A stretch of DNA of 32,782 nt, from the NCBI GenBank assembly GCA_030612005.1, contig JAUWOU010000022.1:1-32782 (forward strand). The letters are read 5' to 3'. The stretch comes from Candidatus Thorarchaeota archaeon. GTDB lineage: Archaea > Asgardarchaeota > Thorarchaeia > Thorarchaeales > Thorarchaeaceae. Made by a program: the position numbers and the translations under genes. Under the pieces are notes generated by a model, which was given only the letters and a program-made list of their open reading frames with translations, ran no database searches and was not told the origin of the DNA. Below, piece after piece: positions 16,055 through 24,013 of this stretch (within the stretch, counting starts at the first letter, position 1; every line of letters begins with the position of its first letter).

Positions 16055-17983
16055 TTGAGGAGATCCGTTCGTACTGCGACTCTGCTGGTAATAACAGCTC
16101 TAGTGGTGGTTTCATTTAGTGGAGTTACTGAAGCTAGTGATTATTATGAATCAGATTCTCTTGTTACAGGACCGTATGTTGATTGTATAGAATTTCTTTA
16201 TATTGGTAACCAAAATCAGATAGTTCGCGCTTTGCAGGCAGGGAGTATACAGATGGCGTCGAATTACTTCATTCCATCTTACCTTCCAGCATTAGAAGAA
16301 GATCCAGATATCGAATTATATAACTCAACTCGGAATGGTTATGGTCATATTTCAATAAACTGTGCCAAGTATCCTCTGAACATTAGTGGTTTCCGTAGAG
16401 CTTTTGCCTATGCATTCGACAAACAATTGCTAAGAGTAAATATTATGGATGGGTTTTCACAGGACCATGATTCGTTAGTCCCATATTGTAATCAATGGTG
16501 TATTGAGGATGATCTTCCATGGCATTATTACACTGCCCAACCAGACGTAGGAAATTCAATACTTGATGAACTTGGGTTCGAGATAGATGGTGTAACTGGA
16601 TATCGGAATGCACCAAATGGCACACCATTTGACATTGCAATAGAAAGCTGGAGTTATGGTGGTGGCATATCACAAATTGGAGTAGATGCACTAAGTGCCT
16701 TAGGCGTGAATGCAACCACTAAATTTTCAGACTACATCGAATTAAGAGATCGCTTTGGTACGCATGGTGACTATGATATGATCGTCTCTAGTACTCAGTT
16801 CGACACGTTCGATATTCAATGGTTAGCAGATGAATACGGGTCAATGAATGCAAATATTGATTACAAAAATCCAACAAACTTCAGAAACGAATCCTTTGAT
16901 GCATGGATAGACCGACTACGATATAGTACAACACGAGAAGATATTCAAGAAGCTGCTGCTGCGATGCAACTAATCCTTCACGAAAATGTTCCAAGGCTTG
17001 TTGTGTATCAGCATATCTACAGGACAGCATACAGAGTTAGCGAATTCGCAGGTCATGTCGGTAGCAAGGTTTCAAGTATTACAAATCAATGGACATTTCG
17101 AAATATACACCCACAATCTGCAGACTTTGGCGGCACTGTATCAGTTGCACTGTATAATGATATAGTAAGTTTCAACCATTTCACACCAGACTATATGTCC
17201 GATGTCTATTTTCATTATAGGAGAGATGATGATGTCATAGTCCTTGACTTGATTTATTCATCGCTTTTCGATAGGGGACCAGATATGAAGCCAGTCCCAG
17301 ATTTGGTAGTAAGCATGTATGAAGAAACTCATAGTGATAATCCGAATGTCGCAAAGAATCGAATAAGGTTTACAATGGATATTGTACAAAATGCAACATG
17401 GTCTGATGGTGTTCCTCTCACTGCAGATGATATAGTGTTCACATTCCTCTACATGATGGAGAATGGAGTAGCTCATACACCTTTCAATTTGGACTGGTCA
17501 TATAGTGAAATCAATAGTCTTTGGTCTCCAACACCTTACAGAGTGGTCATAGAATTTTCCACGGAGTCCTATTGGCACTTCGAGAAATTTGCCTATGAAT
17601 ACATTCTTCCAATGCACATCATGACAAATGAAGAATTGATGGAAGGTTCAGATTACCTTTCATGGAATCCTGGAATTAACGCATCACAACCACTCGTTAC
17701 AAGTGGACCATTCCTTCTATCTGATTTCAGCCTAGATTACTACAACGATGTTAATGCTTGCGAATTCTCCTATAATCCAGCATTCTACTTTGCCCCTGAA
17801 CGTCCCTCTACTGAAACAACTACTACAACAACTACAACTACAACTATAACATTAACGACAACAAACGCAACGAATAATCAAAGCATGAATTTGCCCCTTA
17901 TCTTCATCACAGCTTCGATTTCATGTTCAGGAACTGTTATTGTATTTTACGTAGTAGTTAAGTTTCAGAACCGTAAGAGCTAA
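16055..17983 (+). CDS. Circularly permuted family-5 solute-binding protein, paralog 4 (most divergent)
   Basis: 642 aa. Signal peptide (TATLLVITALVVVSFSGVTE), GPYVDCIEFLYIG, YPLNISGFRRAFAYAFDKQ, EAAAAMQLILHENVPRLVVY, then GGTVSVALYNDIVSFNHF, SLFDRGPDMKPVPDLV, ATWSDGVPLTADDIVFTF and PMHIM. So the same rotated order holds, with weaker matches at several places: GNQNQIVRALQAGSIQM for the usual ALQxGEIEMD, and FSYNPAFYF for IERNPLFHY. It has an extra insertion (DVYFHYRRDDDVIVLDLIY) and a stalk of about ten consecutive Thr before the anchor helix (PLIFITASISCSGTVIVFYV). TTG 16055 follows GGTGA. Probably has a different ligand from paralogs 1-3. Confidence 0.88.
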   Translation: MRRSVRTATLLVITALVVVSFSGVTEASDYYESDSLVTGPYVDCIEFLYIGNQNQIVRALQAGSIQMASNYFIPSYLPALEEDPDIELYNSTRNGYGHISINCAKYPLNISGFRRAFAYAFDKQLLRVNIMDGFSQDHDSLVPYCNQWCIEDDLPWHYYTAQPDVGNSILDELGFEIDGVTGYRNAPNGTPFDIAIESWSYGGGISQIGVDALSALGVNATTKFSDYIELRDRFGTHGDYDMIVSSTQFDTFDIQWLADEYGSMNANIDYKNPTNFRNESFDAWIDRLRYSTTREDIQEAAAAMQLILHENVPRLVVYQHIYRTAYRVSEFAGHVGSKVSSITNQWTFRNIHPQSADFGGTVSVALYNDIVSFNHFTPDYMSDVYFHYRRDDDVIVLDLIYSSLFDRGPDMKPVPDLVVSMYEETHSDNPNVAKNRIRFTMDIVQNATWSDGVPLTADDIVFTFLYMMENGVAHTPFNLDWSYSEINSLWSPTPYRVVIEFSTESYWHFEKFAYEYILPMHIMTNEELMEGSDYLSWNPGINASQPLVTSGPFLLSDFSLDYYNDVNACEFSYNPAFYFAPERPSTETTTTTTTTTTITLTTTNATNNQSMNLPLIFITASISCSGTVIVFYVVVKFQNRKS

Positions 17984-18004
17984 TGCGAATTTGTTATTCA
18001 AGTA

Positions 18005-19687
18005 CTAGAATATCTTCGGCTCGTCCCATTCGCCCCATAAATTACGCCAGACTTCGAATATCTCTCCAATAGTAGCATAGGCTTTGACTGCGTCAACAAT
18101 ATGAGGCATAACATTCTCGTCACTCTCAGATGCCTTCAGGAGACCCGCTAGTGCTGCTTCAACCTTGGTGTTATCTCGCTCTTTCCGTATCTTCTGAGTT
18201 CGTTCAACCTGACGTCGTTCTACCTCTGGGTCAATCTTGAGAACTGGAATTGTAATCTTTTCACCTTCAAGAACGTAATCATTGACACCAACGATTGTAC
18301 GCTCACCAGACTCAATCTCTTTTTGATAACGATAAGACGCCTCTGATATCTCACGCTGGAAGAAGCCTTTCTCGATTGCCTCGACTACTCCACCCATAGC
18401 ATCAACTTTGTCAAAGTACTTGTAGGCTTCTGCTTCCATATCATTCGTCAGAGCCTCTACATAGTAAGAACCAGCTAATGGATCAATTGTGTTTGCCGCT
18501 CCACTCTCCTGAGCAAGTACTTGCTGGGTTCTCAGAGCAACTCGAACTGCATCCTCGGTGGGTAGGCATAGAGCCTCATCCATTGAATTTGTGTGCAATG
18601 ACTGAGTACCTCCAAGTACTGCAGCTAGAGCCTGATATGCAGTTCTCACAACATTCACCGTTGGTTGCTGAGCTGTGAGTGAGCATCCTGCAGTCTGAGT
18701 ATGGAAGCGCATCCAGAGAGACCTCTCTTTCTTTGCACCAAAGGTCTCTTTCATCTCTCGCGCCCAGATACGTCGAGCCGCACGATACTTGGCCACCTCT
18801 TCGAATATGTCGTTGTGGGCATTGAAGAAGAATGACAGTCTAGGAGCAAATGAATCAACATCTAGACCTTGTTTCATTCCAACCCTTACATATTCCATTC
18901 CATTGATGAGTGTAAAGGCTAGTTCCTGCGAAGCCGTCGACCCAGCTTCCCGTATGTGATAGCCCGAGATCGAAATTGTGTTCCATCTCGGAATCTTCTT
19001 CGTTGCATATTCCATGATGTCACCGGTGATACGTAGAGATGGAGCAGGGGCAAGAATCCATGACTTCTGAGCCATGTACTCTTTTAGCAGATCATTTTGG
19101 ATTGTTCCTCCAATCTTGTCGGCGGACACTCCCTGCTTCTGTGCAGCGACCATGTACATCGCCAACAAAATTCCGGCTGGAGCATTGATCGTCATTGAAG
19201 TTGTGACTTGATCTAGTGGAATTCCTGCGAAGAGAATCTCAATGTCCTTGAGACTGTCTATAGCAACACCGAGTTTCCCAACTTCACCCATGGCATAGGG
19301 ATGGTCTGAGTCTCGTGCAAAGAGAGTAGGAAGATGAAAAGCAACACTGAGACCAGTCTGTCCATTGGCTAGTAGAAACTTGAACCGTTGATTTGTTTCC
19401 TCAGCAGAACCCATACCAGCGAACTGGCGCATTGTCCAGACACGACCACGGTACATACTTGGTTGAACTCCACGAGTATACGGATACTCACTTGGAAGAC
19501 CAAGGTCATTCATGTAGTCGAATTTTGGAACATCAAGAGGTGTATAGATTGCCTTGATTGGTCGACTAGATGTGGTCACGAAATCCTTACGACGGTCAGG
19601 ATGTTTCTTCTGGTGTGAACCTAGGGTTTCTTTCTCCCATGAATCATGGGCTTTCTGAATTTTGTCCAAGTTCTTCTCTGCACCCAT
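18005..19687 (-). CDS. mcmA1: Methylmalonyl-CoA mutase, large (catalytic) subunit
   Basis: Interconverts (R)-methylmalonyl-CoA and succinyl-CoA with adenosylcobalamin. 560 aa contain only the TIM-barrel substrate domain; the B12-binding domain must be a separate small subunit, not in this window. Substrate residues typical of the mutase are visible: Tyr79 in [16 protein letters not shown], Arg219 in PSLRI and His244 in [11 protein letters not shown]. Isobutyryl-CoA mutases instead have Phe and Gln at the first two positions. Other signatures: [20 protein letters not shown] and [17 protein letters not shown] 19687 is chosen over the upstream in-frame codon 19732 because GGAGGAG lies 6 nt before it. 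It lies 68 bp downstream of the adenosyltransferase gene, on the same strand, so the cofactor-making and cofactor-using enzymes are probably one operon. Confidence 0.93.
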   Translation of the reverse strand: MGAEKNLDKIQKAHDSWEKETLGSHQKKHPDRRKDFVTTSSRPIKAIYTPLDVPKFDYMNDLGLPSEYPYTRGVQPSMYRGRVWTMRQFAGMGSAEETNQRFKFLLANGQTGLSVAFHLPTLFARDSDHPYAMGEVGKLGVAIDSLKDIEILFAGIPLDQVTTSMTINAPAGILLAMYMVAAQKQGVSADKIGGTIQNDLLKEYMAQKSWILAPAPSLRITGDIMEYATKKIPRWNTISISGYHIREAGSTASQELAFTLINGMEYVRVGMKQGLDVDSFAPRLSFFFNAHNDIFEEVAKYRAARRIWAREMKETFGAKKERSLWMRFHTQTAGCSLTAQQPTVNVVRTAYQALAAVLGGTQSLHTNSMDEALCLPTEDAVRVALRTQQVLAQESGAANTIDPLAGSYYVEALTNDMEAEAYKYFDKVDAMGGVVEAIEKGFFQREISEASYRYQKEIESGERTIVGVNDYVLEGEKITIPVLKIDPEVERRQVERTQKIRKERDNTKVEAALAGLLKASESDENVMPHIVDAVKAYATIGEIFEVWRNLWGEWDEPKIF

Positions 19688-19755
19688 TCGGAGCTCCTCC
19701 GTGGTGAAACAAGTCTTCGAGCAGTGTATCAATTATTAACTGTTCGTTTCGAGTC

Positions 19756-20319
19756 CTAGAACTCAAAGCCTCTCCGAGCAGTAATCTTTCTTGTCGAATA
19801 GTAATGTTTGACCTCTCTCATTTCAGTAACAAGATCTGCAGCATCAAGTATCTCCTGCTTTGCATACCTTCCAGTCATAATGAGTTCTACATCTGAAGGT
19901 TTGATGTCCAAAAGTGCCAACTGGTCTTCAAGCGAGAACAGATTCCACTCTACAGCAACGTTGATTTCATCGAGGATTAGAACATCACAGGTATGATTCT
20001 GGAGCGCATCCTGTGCCATCTTGAGACCATCTTGTGCCATCTTGATATCGATCGGGTCAGGATTTTCCTTATCCACAAAGGTTTCTCGACCAACTGGTTC
20101 GATAGTGAAATTAGGAATCTGGTCCACTGAACGAAACTCGCCATAGTTGATATCATCACCATCGACACGCTTCGCAACCTTTGCCTTCATGAAAGAGATA
20201 ACTAATACTTCAAGACCATGCCCTGCAGCGCGAAGTCCTGCACCCAAGGCACAGGTTGTTTTTCCTTTTCCATTTCCTGTGTATATCTGTATAAGACCAG
20301 GTGAAGTTTTGTCAGACAT
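19756..20319 (-). CDS. cobA: Cob(I)alamin adenosyltransferase, CobA/BtuR type
   Basis: Transfers the adenosyl group of ATP to cob(I)alamin, giving the coenzyme the neighbouring mutase needs. The 187-aa length is normal for the family. The P-loop GNGKGKTT is at residues 15-22. The Walker B-like strand CDVLILDEINVAVEWNL and the later ELIMTGRYAKQEILDAADLV and MREVKHYY segments are all typical. ATG 20319 follows GAGG by 7 nt. It is upstream of the mutase on the same strand. Confidence 0.93.
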   Translation of the reverse strand: MSDKTSPGLIQIYTGNGKGKTTCALGAGLRAAGHGLEVLVISFMKAKVAKRVDGDDINYGEFRSVDQIPNFTIEPVGRETFVDKENPDPIDIKMAQDGLKMAQDALQNHTCDVLILDEINVAVEWNLFSLEDQLALLDIKPSDVELIMTGRYAKQEILDAADLVTEMREVKHYYSTRKITARRGFEF

Positions 20320-20423
20320 TTGAAAACCTCTGTGTCTTTGATAACCTCTCCAACAGAAAGCTCCACTACAGGCTCCTTACTTCTGTCTTTCGTTATAGAT
20401 TTGAAACTAGCAGATTAGATAGC

Positions 20424-21158
20424 TCACATGAGTTTGTATAGAGAATGTGCAATTTCTCCAACAACAGCCACTGCACGCAGAGTACTCTCTGAAACTTGTG
20501 ATGCGACTACGATTGTCAGTGAATTTACTCTAAACATCTGAAGCTTGTAGTCACCAGAATTGACACTGGTTGGGGCGATATCCATTACTGGATTAATAAT
20601 TCCTTGAGAAATCTCTACTTCAATTCTAAATAGATGGGTATCAGGGATATTTCCTTGAATCATCTTTCCACCAGGGTTAAAGACTCCAACAAAGGCAATC
20701 TCTGGTTTCATCAGAGCTTTGTCAATCTGTTTCTCAATCTTCTTCAGCAATTTCTTACTCGGAGGTCCAAGATTAACCGAGATATACTGATCAATCAAGT
20801 CATCAATATCAACAATCTCAGACATGCTTCCACTCCACGACTTAATCATCTCACCAAACCGTAGAGAGATACTTCGACCCATTGAGAGCATCACCTTCTT
20901 CAGGTCAGCTGCGTTTTCGGATTTATCTGAAAGAGAAACAAGAACAAATGAATGAAAGAACGCATAAGCCCAGACAGATTCTTCATGTTCAAGAGTGTAG
21001 ACTCGCTCTGAAGAAGTGCTTGAACGTGAGTGGAAAAGTGCTACACTGTTTCGAACATACAAAGGGAGTGATTTCAGGTCGACTATATTCTCTTCCTCAA
21101 AAGATCTACCGTAAAGAGGATCACCATCACTCTTCAAAATGTACAGATAGCGTATCAT
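20424..21158 (-). CDS. Longin/roadblock-like protein
   Basis: 244 aa, no signal peptide or membrane helix. The N-terminus, MIRYLYILKSDGDPLYGRSF, with the later VWAYAFFHSFVLVSLSDKSE and a long helix, has the strand pattern of a longin/profilin-like domain (about residues 1-125). The C-terminal part (EIAFVGVFNPGGKMIQGNI, then LTIVVASQVSESTLRAVAVV) looks like a second, roadblock-like alpha/beta domain. Such domains act with small GTPases in eukaryotes and are abundant in Asgard archaea. It lies 104 bp upstream of the adenosyltransferase gene on the same strand; a functional link to B12 metabolism is not evident. No GTPase gene is in the window. The family call comes from sequence pattern only. 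Confidence 0.6.
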   Translation of the reverse strand: MIRYLYILKSDGDPLYGRSFEEENIVDLKSLPLYVRNSVALFHSRSSTSSERVYTLEHEESVWAYAFFHSFVLVSLSDKSENAADLKKVMLSMGRSISLRFGEMIKSWSGSMSEIVDIDDLIDQYISVNLGPPSKKLLKKIEKQIDKALMKPEIAFVGVFNPGGKMIQGNIPDTHLFRIEVEISQGIINPVMDIAPTSVNSGDYKLQMFRVNSLTIVVASQVSESTLRAVAVVGEIAHSLYKLM

Positions 21159-21294
21159 ATTGGCTCTCGACCAGTAATAGTGAACGCTTTTCTCAAGACA
21201 TAAGAGTTACTGGTGGATAATGTAGCGCGCTTGAAAAGCAGATGACAGTAGACTTTAAACTGTGTAAGTACACATCTCCGAGAGGTTGGCAAGG

Positions 21295-21636
21295 ATGTCA
21301 GAAGAAGACAAAGCACCCGAAGCACCAAAGAAGAAAAAGAGGAAGAGAGAACTTCAGAAGCGTACACGCTATGACATCTATGCCGAATTACTTCGTGTCA
21401 TCTACATCTGGGGTTATTGTCCACTGACTCGAGCAGCCAGGTCAACCAATATGCCAGTTGATCGAGCAAAGGAGTCCATTGGAGAACTCTGTAAACGAGG
21501 TCTCTTAGAAGAAGATGATGACGAAGGCATGCGAGTCTATAAAGTTACAACGAGGGGTCATCAATACCTAGAATTGTACAAGAGAATGGCAGGTTTAGTT
21601 GGAATCCCAATTCCAAAACCAATTATTGGAATGTAG
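21295..21636 (+). CDS. Small winged-helix protein
   Basis: 113 aa. A highly basic, charged N-terminus (PKKKKRKRELQKRTR) precedes a winged-helix domain: YDIYAELLRVIYIWGYCPLT, ARSTNMPVDRAKESIGELC, KRGLLEEDDDEGMRVYKVT, TRGHQYLELYKRM. It resembles archaeal single wHTH regulators of the HTH_45 type. ATG 21295 is preferred over TTG 21286, which almost touches the AGAGG motif; the ATG lies 9 nt after it. It is divergent from the longin-like gene (127-bp gap) and 106 bp upstream of the bactofilin-like gene on the same strand. DNA binding is likely; targets are unknown. Confidence 0.75.
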   Translation: MSEEDKAPEAPKKKKRKRELQKRTRYDIYAELLRVIYIWGYCPLTRAARSTNMPVDRAKESIGELCKRGLLEEDDDEGMRVYKVTTRGHQYLELYKRMAGLVGIPIPKPIIGM

Positions 21637-21742
21637 AAAAACCGAATAAGCTAGTAACAATTTGTGACTTCATGTTGTGACTTTGGTATATATACTAAAT
21701 CTGTGGAGTATATCTTAGAAAATATAATTGGTGAAGGCCAAA

Positions 21743-22984
21743 ATGGCAGAAAAATTAGAATACAAAAATGAAAGCGTTGTCGAACTCGGTTCTACCGAGG
21801 GTGATGTCGAAATTCGCAATTGCGGAGAGCTTGAGCCTCAACAGGGTGATGAGATATTAATCTTAGGAACTCTGACAGTTTATGGTGATCTCGATATCGA
21901 AGGATCACTTCAGTGTGAGAGCCTAGTATTGAAGACTAGGGATCAAGTTACAGTCAGAGGGAATCTCATCGCAAGAAGTTCTGTTGATGCACGAAAAGGA
22001 TCACTAAAAGTAGAAGAAGATCTTGAGTCTCGTACCGTTGAGGTTGGGTCTTCTCTTCGTGTTGGTGGAAATCTCAAATGTGTGTCCGCGAAAGCAGGAG
22101 CCTCAATCAAAGTTGTAGGTAATGCTGAAGCGCAGAGACTCACCGGCGGTGCATCAGTCAAAATTGAAGGAGACTGCAAGGTCGAAAGAATTGCTGGTGG
22201 CGGCTCTGTAGTTGTATACGGCACAATCGAAGCTGAAGAATTTGATGCAGGTGGAGCAGGTAAGGTTGTAAAAGGCATCATCAAGAAAGTTTCAGTTGGT
22301 GGATCATTCAAGGCTGTAGAATCTATTGAAATTGATGAACTAGATGTTGGGGGTTCAGCAAAAGTTGGCGCAGGCTCAAAAGTGGGCAACATCGATATTG
22401 GTGGTACGTTCAAATCTGAGGGAAACCTAGAGTTTGGTGATATTGATGTAGGTGGAGCCGTCAAATTAGGTGGTACTGCACGAGGAGATTCAATCGATGT
22501 CGGTGGTACAGTAAAGACCGAGGGTGATTTATTCCTAACCGGTGGACTAAACGTCGGTGGTACTGTTAAGGTTGATGGAAATCTAAACTGTGAAGATAAG
22601 ATCAAAGTTGGTGGTACTGTCAGAGTAGAAGGTAGAATCAATACATTCCGAATCATTGTCGGTGGTGAAATCGATGCAGAATACACAAAAGCCACGGATG
22701 GTGTGAGGATTGGAAAGCGTGCAGAAATCAGAGGACCTGTCGAATCCAAAGAAATTCTCATTCGGGAACGCGCAAGAACAGATTCACTCTACGGTGATGA
22801 CATTCGAATCGAAGAACGCTCACGAGTAGGCAGTCTCTATGGCCGCAAAATCTACATTGAACGTGATGTTATTGTAGAAGGTAAGACACTCTACACAGAG
22901 AGCCTCGAATCAGAGAATGGTGTAGAATTCGGAGAAGAACCAAAGAAGGTAGATAAATTACCTCCTCCGGAAGAACTTGAGTAG
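21743..22984 (+). CDS. Bactofilin-like polymer-forming beta-helix protein
   Basis: 413 aa, no signal peptide. An N-terminal cap (about 40 residues) leads into a long array of beta-helix rungs with a 17-residue spacing, marked by recurring VGGTVKxxG units: DVGGSAKVG, DIGGTFKSEG, DVGGAVKLGG, DVGGTVKTEG, NVGGTVKVDG, KVGGTVRVEG. After the array come charged repeats (EIRGPVESKEILIRERAR, then RIEERSRVGSLYG) and an acidic, Pro-rich tail. This matches the bactofilin/polymer-forming cytoskeletal family pattern, but it is much longer than a typical bactofilin (about 110-200 aa). ATG 21743 is preferred over TTG 21728, because GGTGA (21730-21734) lies 8 nt before it. Likely a filament or scaffold in the cytoplasm. 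Confidence 0.75.
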   Translation: MAEKLEYKNESVVELGSTEGDVEIRNCGELEPQQGDEILILGTLTVYGDLDIEGSLQCESLVLKTRDQVTVRGNLIARSSVDARKGSLKVEEDLESRTVEVGSSLRVGGNLKCVSAKAGASIKVVGNAEAQRLTGGASVKIEGDCKVERIAGGGSVVVYGTIEAEEFDAGGAGKVVKGIIKKVSVGGSFKAVESIEIDELDVGGSAKVGAGSKVGNIDIGGTFKSEGNLEFGDIDVGGAVKLGGTARGDSIDVGGTVKTEGDLFLTGGLNVGGTVKVDGNLNCEDKIKVGGTVRVEGRINTFRIIVGGEIDAEYTKATDGVRIGKRAEIRGPVESKEILIRERARTDSLYGDDIRIEERSRVGSLYGRKIYIERDVIVEGKTLYTESLESENGVEFGEEPKKVDKLPPPEELE

Positions 22985-23021
22985 ATTACTAAAATGTAGC
23001 CTTCACCCAATTTATTGTTTA

Positions 23022-23045
23022 GAGCAGGGGGTTCAATCCCCTCTC
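23022..23045. terminator. Terminator-like hairpin between convergent genes
   Basis: AGGGG and CCCCT pair around GTTCAAT, extended by GAG/CTC across a bulged C. It lies in the 62-bp gap between the converging bactofilin-like and methyltransferase genes and could end both transcripts. The plus strand continues TCACTACTTTTCTTTGC, which is T-rich. The loop also resembles a tRNA T-loop (TTCAATC). Confidence 0.45.
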
Positions 23046-23046
23046 A

Positions 23047-23838
23047 CTACTTTTCTTTGCTCTTTTTGAGAATCAATATACGACGACCACTCTCTAACGA
23101 GTAGGATTGTCCATCAAATCCCCCAAGCTCATCCACGACCACAAATCCAGAGAAACTGATGAGGTGGTCAACGTCTTTATTGTAGAGGAGAGCTGCAGAT
23201 GACACAACTTCCACTTCTTCAATAATATTCTGTTCAGAGTCACGTACTATGTATTGTAATTTCACGGTCATAATCTGGTTCTGCATGTTTGAACGAATCT
23301 CACCATGACGTTCAACCGTTGTACCATCGTCCAGTGATACGGGATTTTCCTTGAATTCAGCATGTTCGTATTGCATCTCACCGGGATAGAAATCAAGTAT
23401 GAAGACCCCACTATCAGTAAGATGATTGCGGATACACTGAAGCGTGGATAGCTGTTCTTCAGTTGTAATTGCATGTACAAATGAGTTGGGAATAAGTACT
23501 AACTCGAATTTTCGTTCAAGATTGAAATTCGTCATGTCACCTTCAACGAGTGTCACTTTGTTTGCAATAACTGGACTAGCATGCTTCAGTTTCTGCTTTG
23601 CTACCTCAAGCATGGACTGAGAACTCTCGAGAGCTACAACCTCATGTCCATCTATTGCTAGGGCAAATGTGATTCTTCCAGTACCCGCAGCAATGTCCAA
23701 GATTGGAGACCCAATTTTCTTTGCATATTTTAAGAAGAAGGGAATATCAGAATTATCTGCAAAGAGATCATAAAAACGACCTACTCCCTCGTAACCAGAC
23801 CTTGCCTTTCCGTTCTGGTCACCTTTCTCTTCTTTCAT
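23047..23838 (-). CDS. Class I SAM-dependent methyltransferase
   Basis: 263 aa. Motif I, ILDIAAGTGRITFALA, is the SAM-binding glycine loop; ALESSQSMLEVAKQKL is the acidic-loop region (motif II), VTLVEGDMTNFNLERKFELV the motif III region, and GVFILDFYPGEM the post-III strand. The N-terminal GRFYDLFADNSDIPFFLKYA resembles small-molecule methyltransferases of the Methyltransf_25 type. The C-terminal part, with LQYIVRDSEQNIIEEVEVVS, is a beta-rich insert common in this group. The acceptor substrate is unknown. ATG 23838 is chosen; GTG 23850 in the same frame is possible, and neither has a strong SD. Confidence 0.85.
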   Translation of the reverse strand: MKEEKGDQNGKARSGYEGVGRFYDLFADNSDIPFFLKYAKKIGSPILDIAAGTGRITFALAIDGHEVVALESSQSMLEVAKQKLKHASPVIANKVTLVEGDMTNFNLERKFELVLIPNSFVHAITTEEQLSTLQCIRNHLTDSGVFILDFYPGEMQYEHAEFKENPVSLDDGTTVERHGEIRSNMQNQIMTVKLQYIVRDSEQNIIEEVEVVSSAALLYNKDVDHLISFSGFVVVDELGGFDGQSYSLESGRRILILKKSKEK

Positions 23839-23888
23839 CCTAGAACGCACTTACAATAGTAGTACTCCATTCCTATTAATCATTAGTC

Positions 23889-23960
23889 ATCCATTTCACC
23901 TAAGCAAGAATGGATTATCTTAAGCATAGATTGGCAGGATGAAAGGCTTTATCAATTTAG
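23889..23960 (+). promoter_or_regulatory. Upstream region of the dehydrogenase operon with an inverted repeat
   Basis: ATCCATT (23889-23895) and AATGGAT (23909-23915) form a 7-bp inverted repeat with a 13-bp spacer, a possible operator. CTTTATCAATTTAG (about 23947-23960) is a candidate TATA region. The rest of 23851-24013 shows no gene, and ATG 24014 has no clear SD. Confidence 0.3.
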
Positions 23961-24013
23961 ATTCAGGGACTCGCCCAGAAGCTCTTAGTCATCATAAAGT
24001 AGTTGATTAGATA

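Noticed and set aside
17818-17872. ACA/ACT-rich run near the end of paralog 4, considered as a microsatellite
   Set aside because: It encodes the Thr-rich stalk found in the same place in the other paralogs, so it is coding and functional.
22430-22640. Recurring GGTGGTAC DNA motif, considered as a CRISPR or tandem DNA repeat
   Set aside because: The spacing follows the 51-nt (17-residue) protein period and the sequences between differ; it is protein repeat coding.
21943-22761. Open frame of 272 codons on the minus strand, opposite the bactofilin-like gene
   Set aside because: It mirrors the repetitive VGG coding; the product is a Pro/Thr/Ser-rich string without domain character, and no SD was seen. 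A shadow of the repeat.
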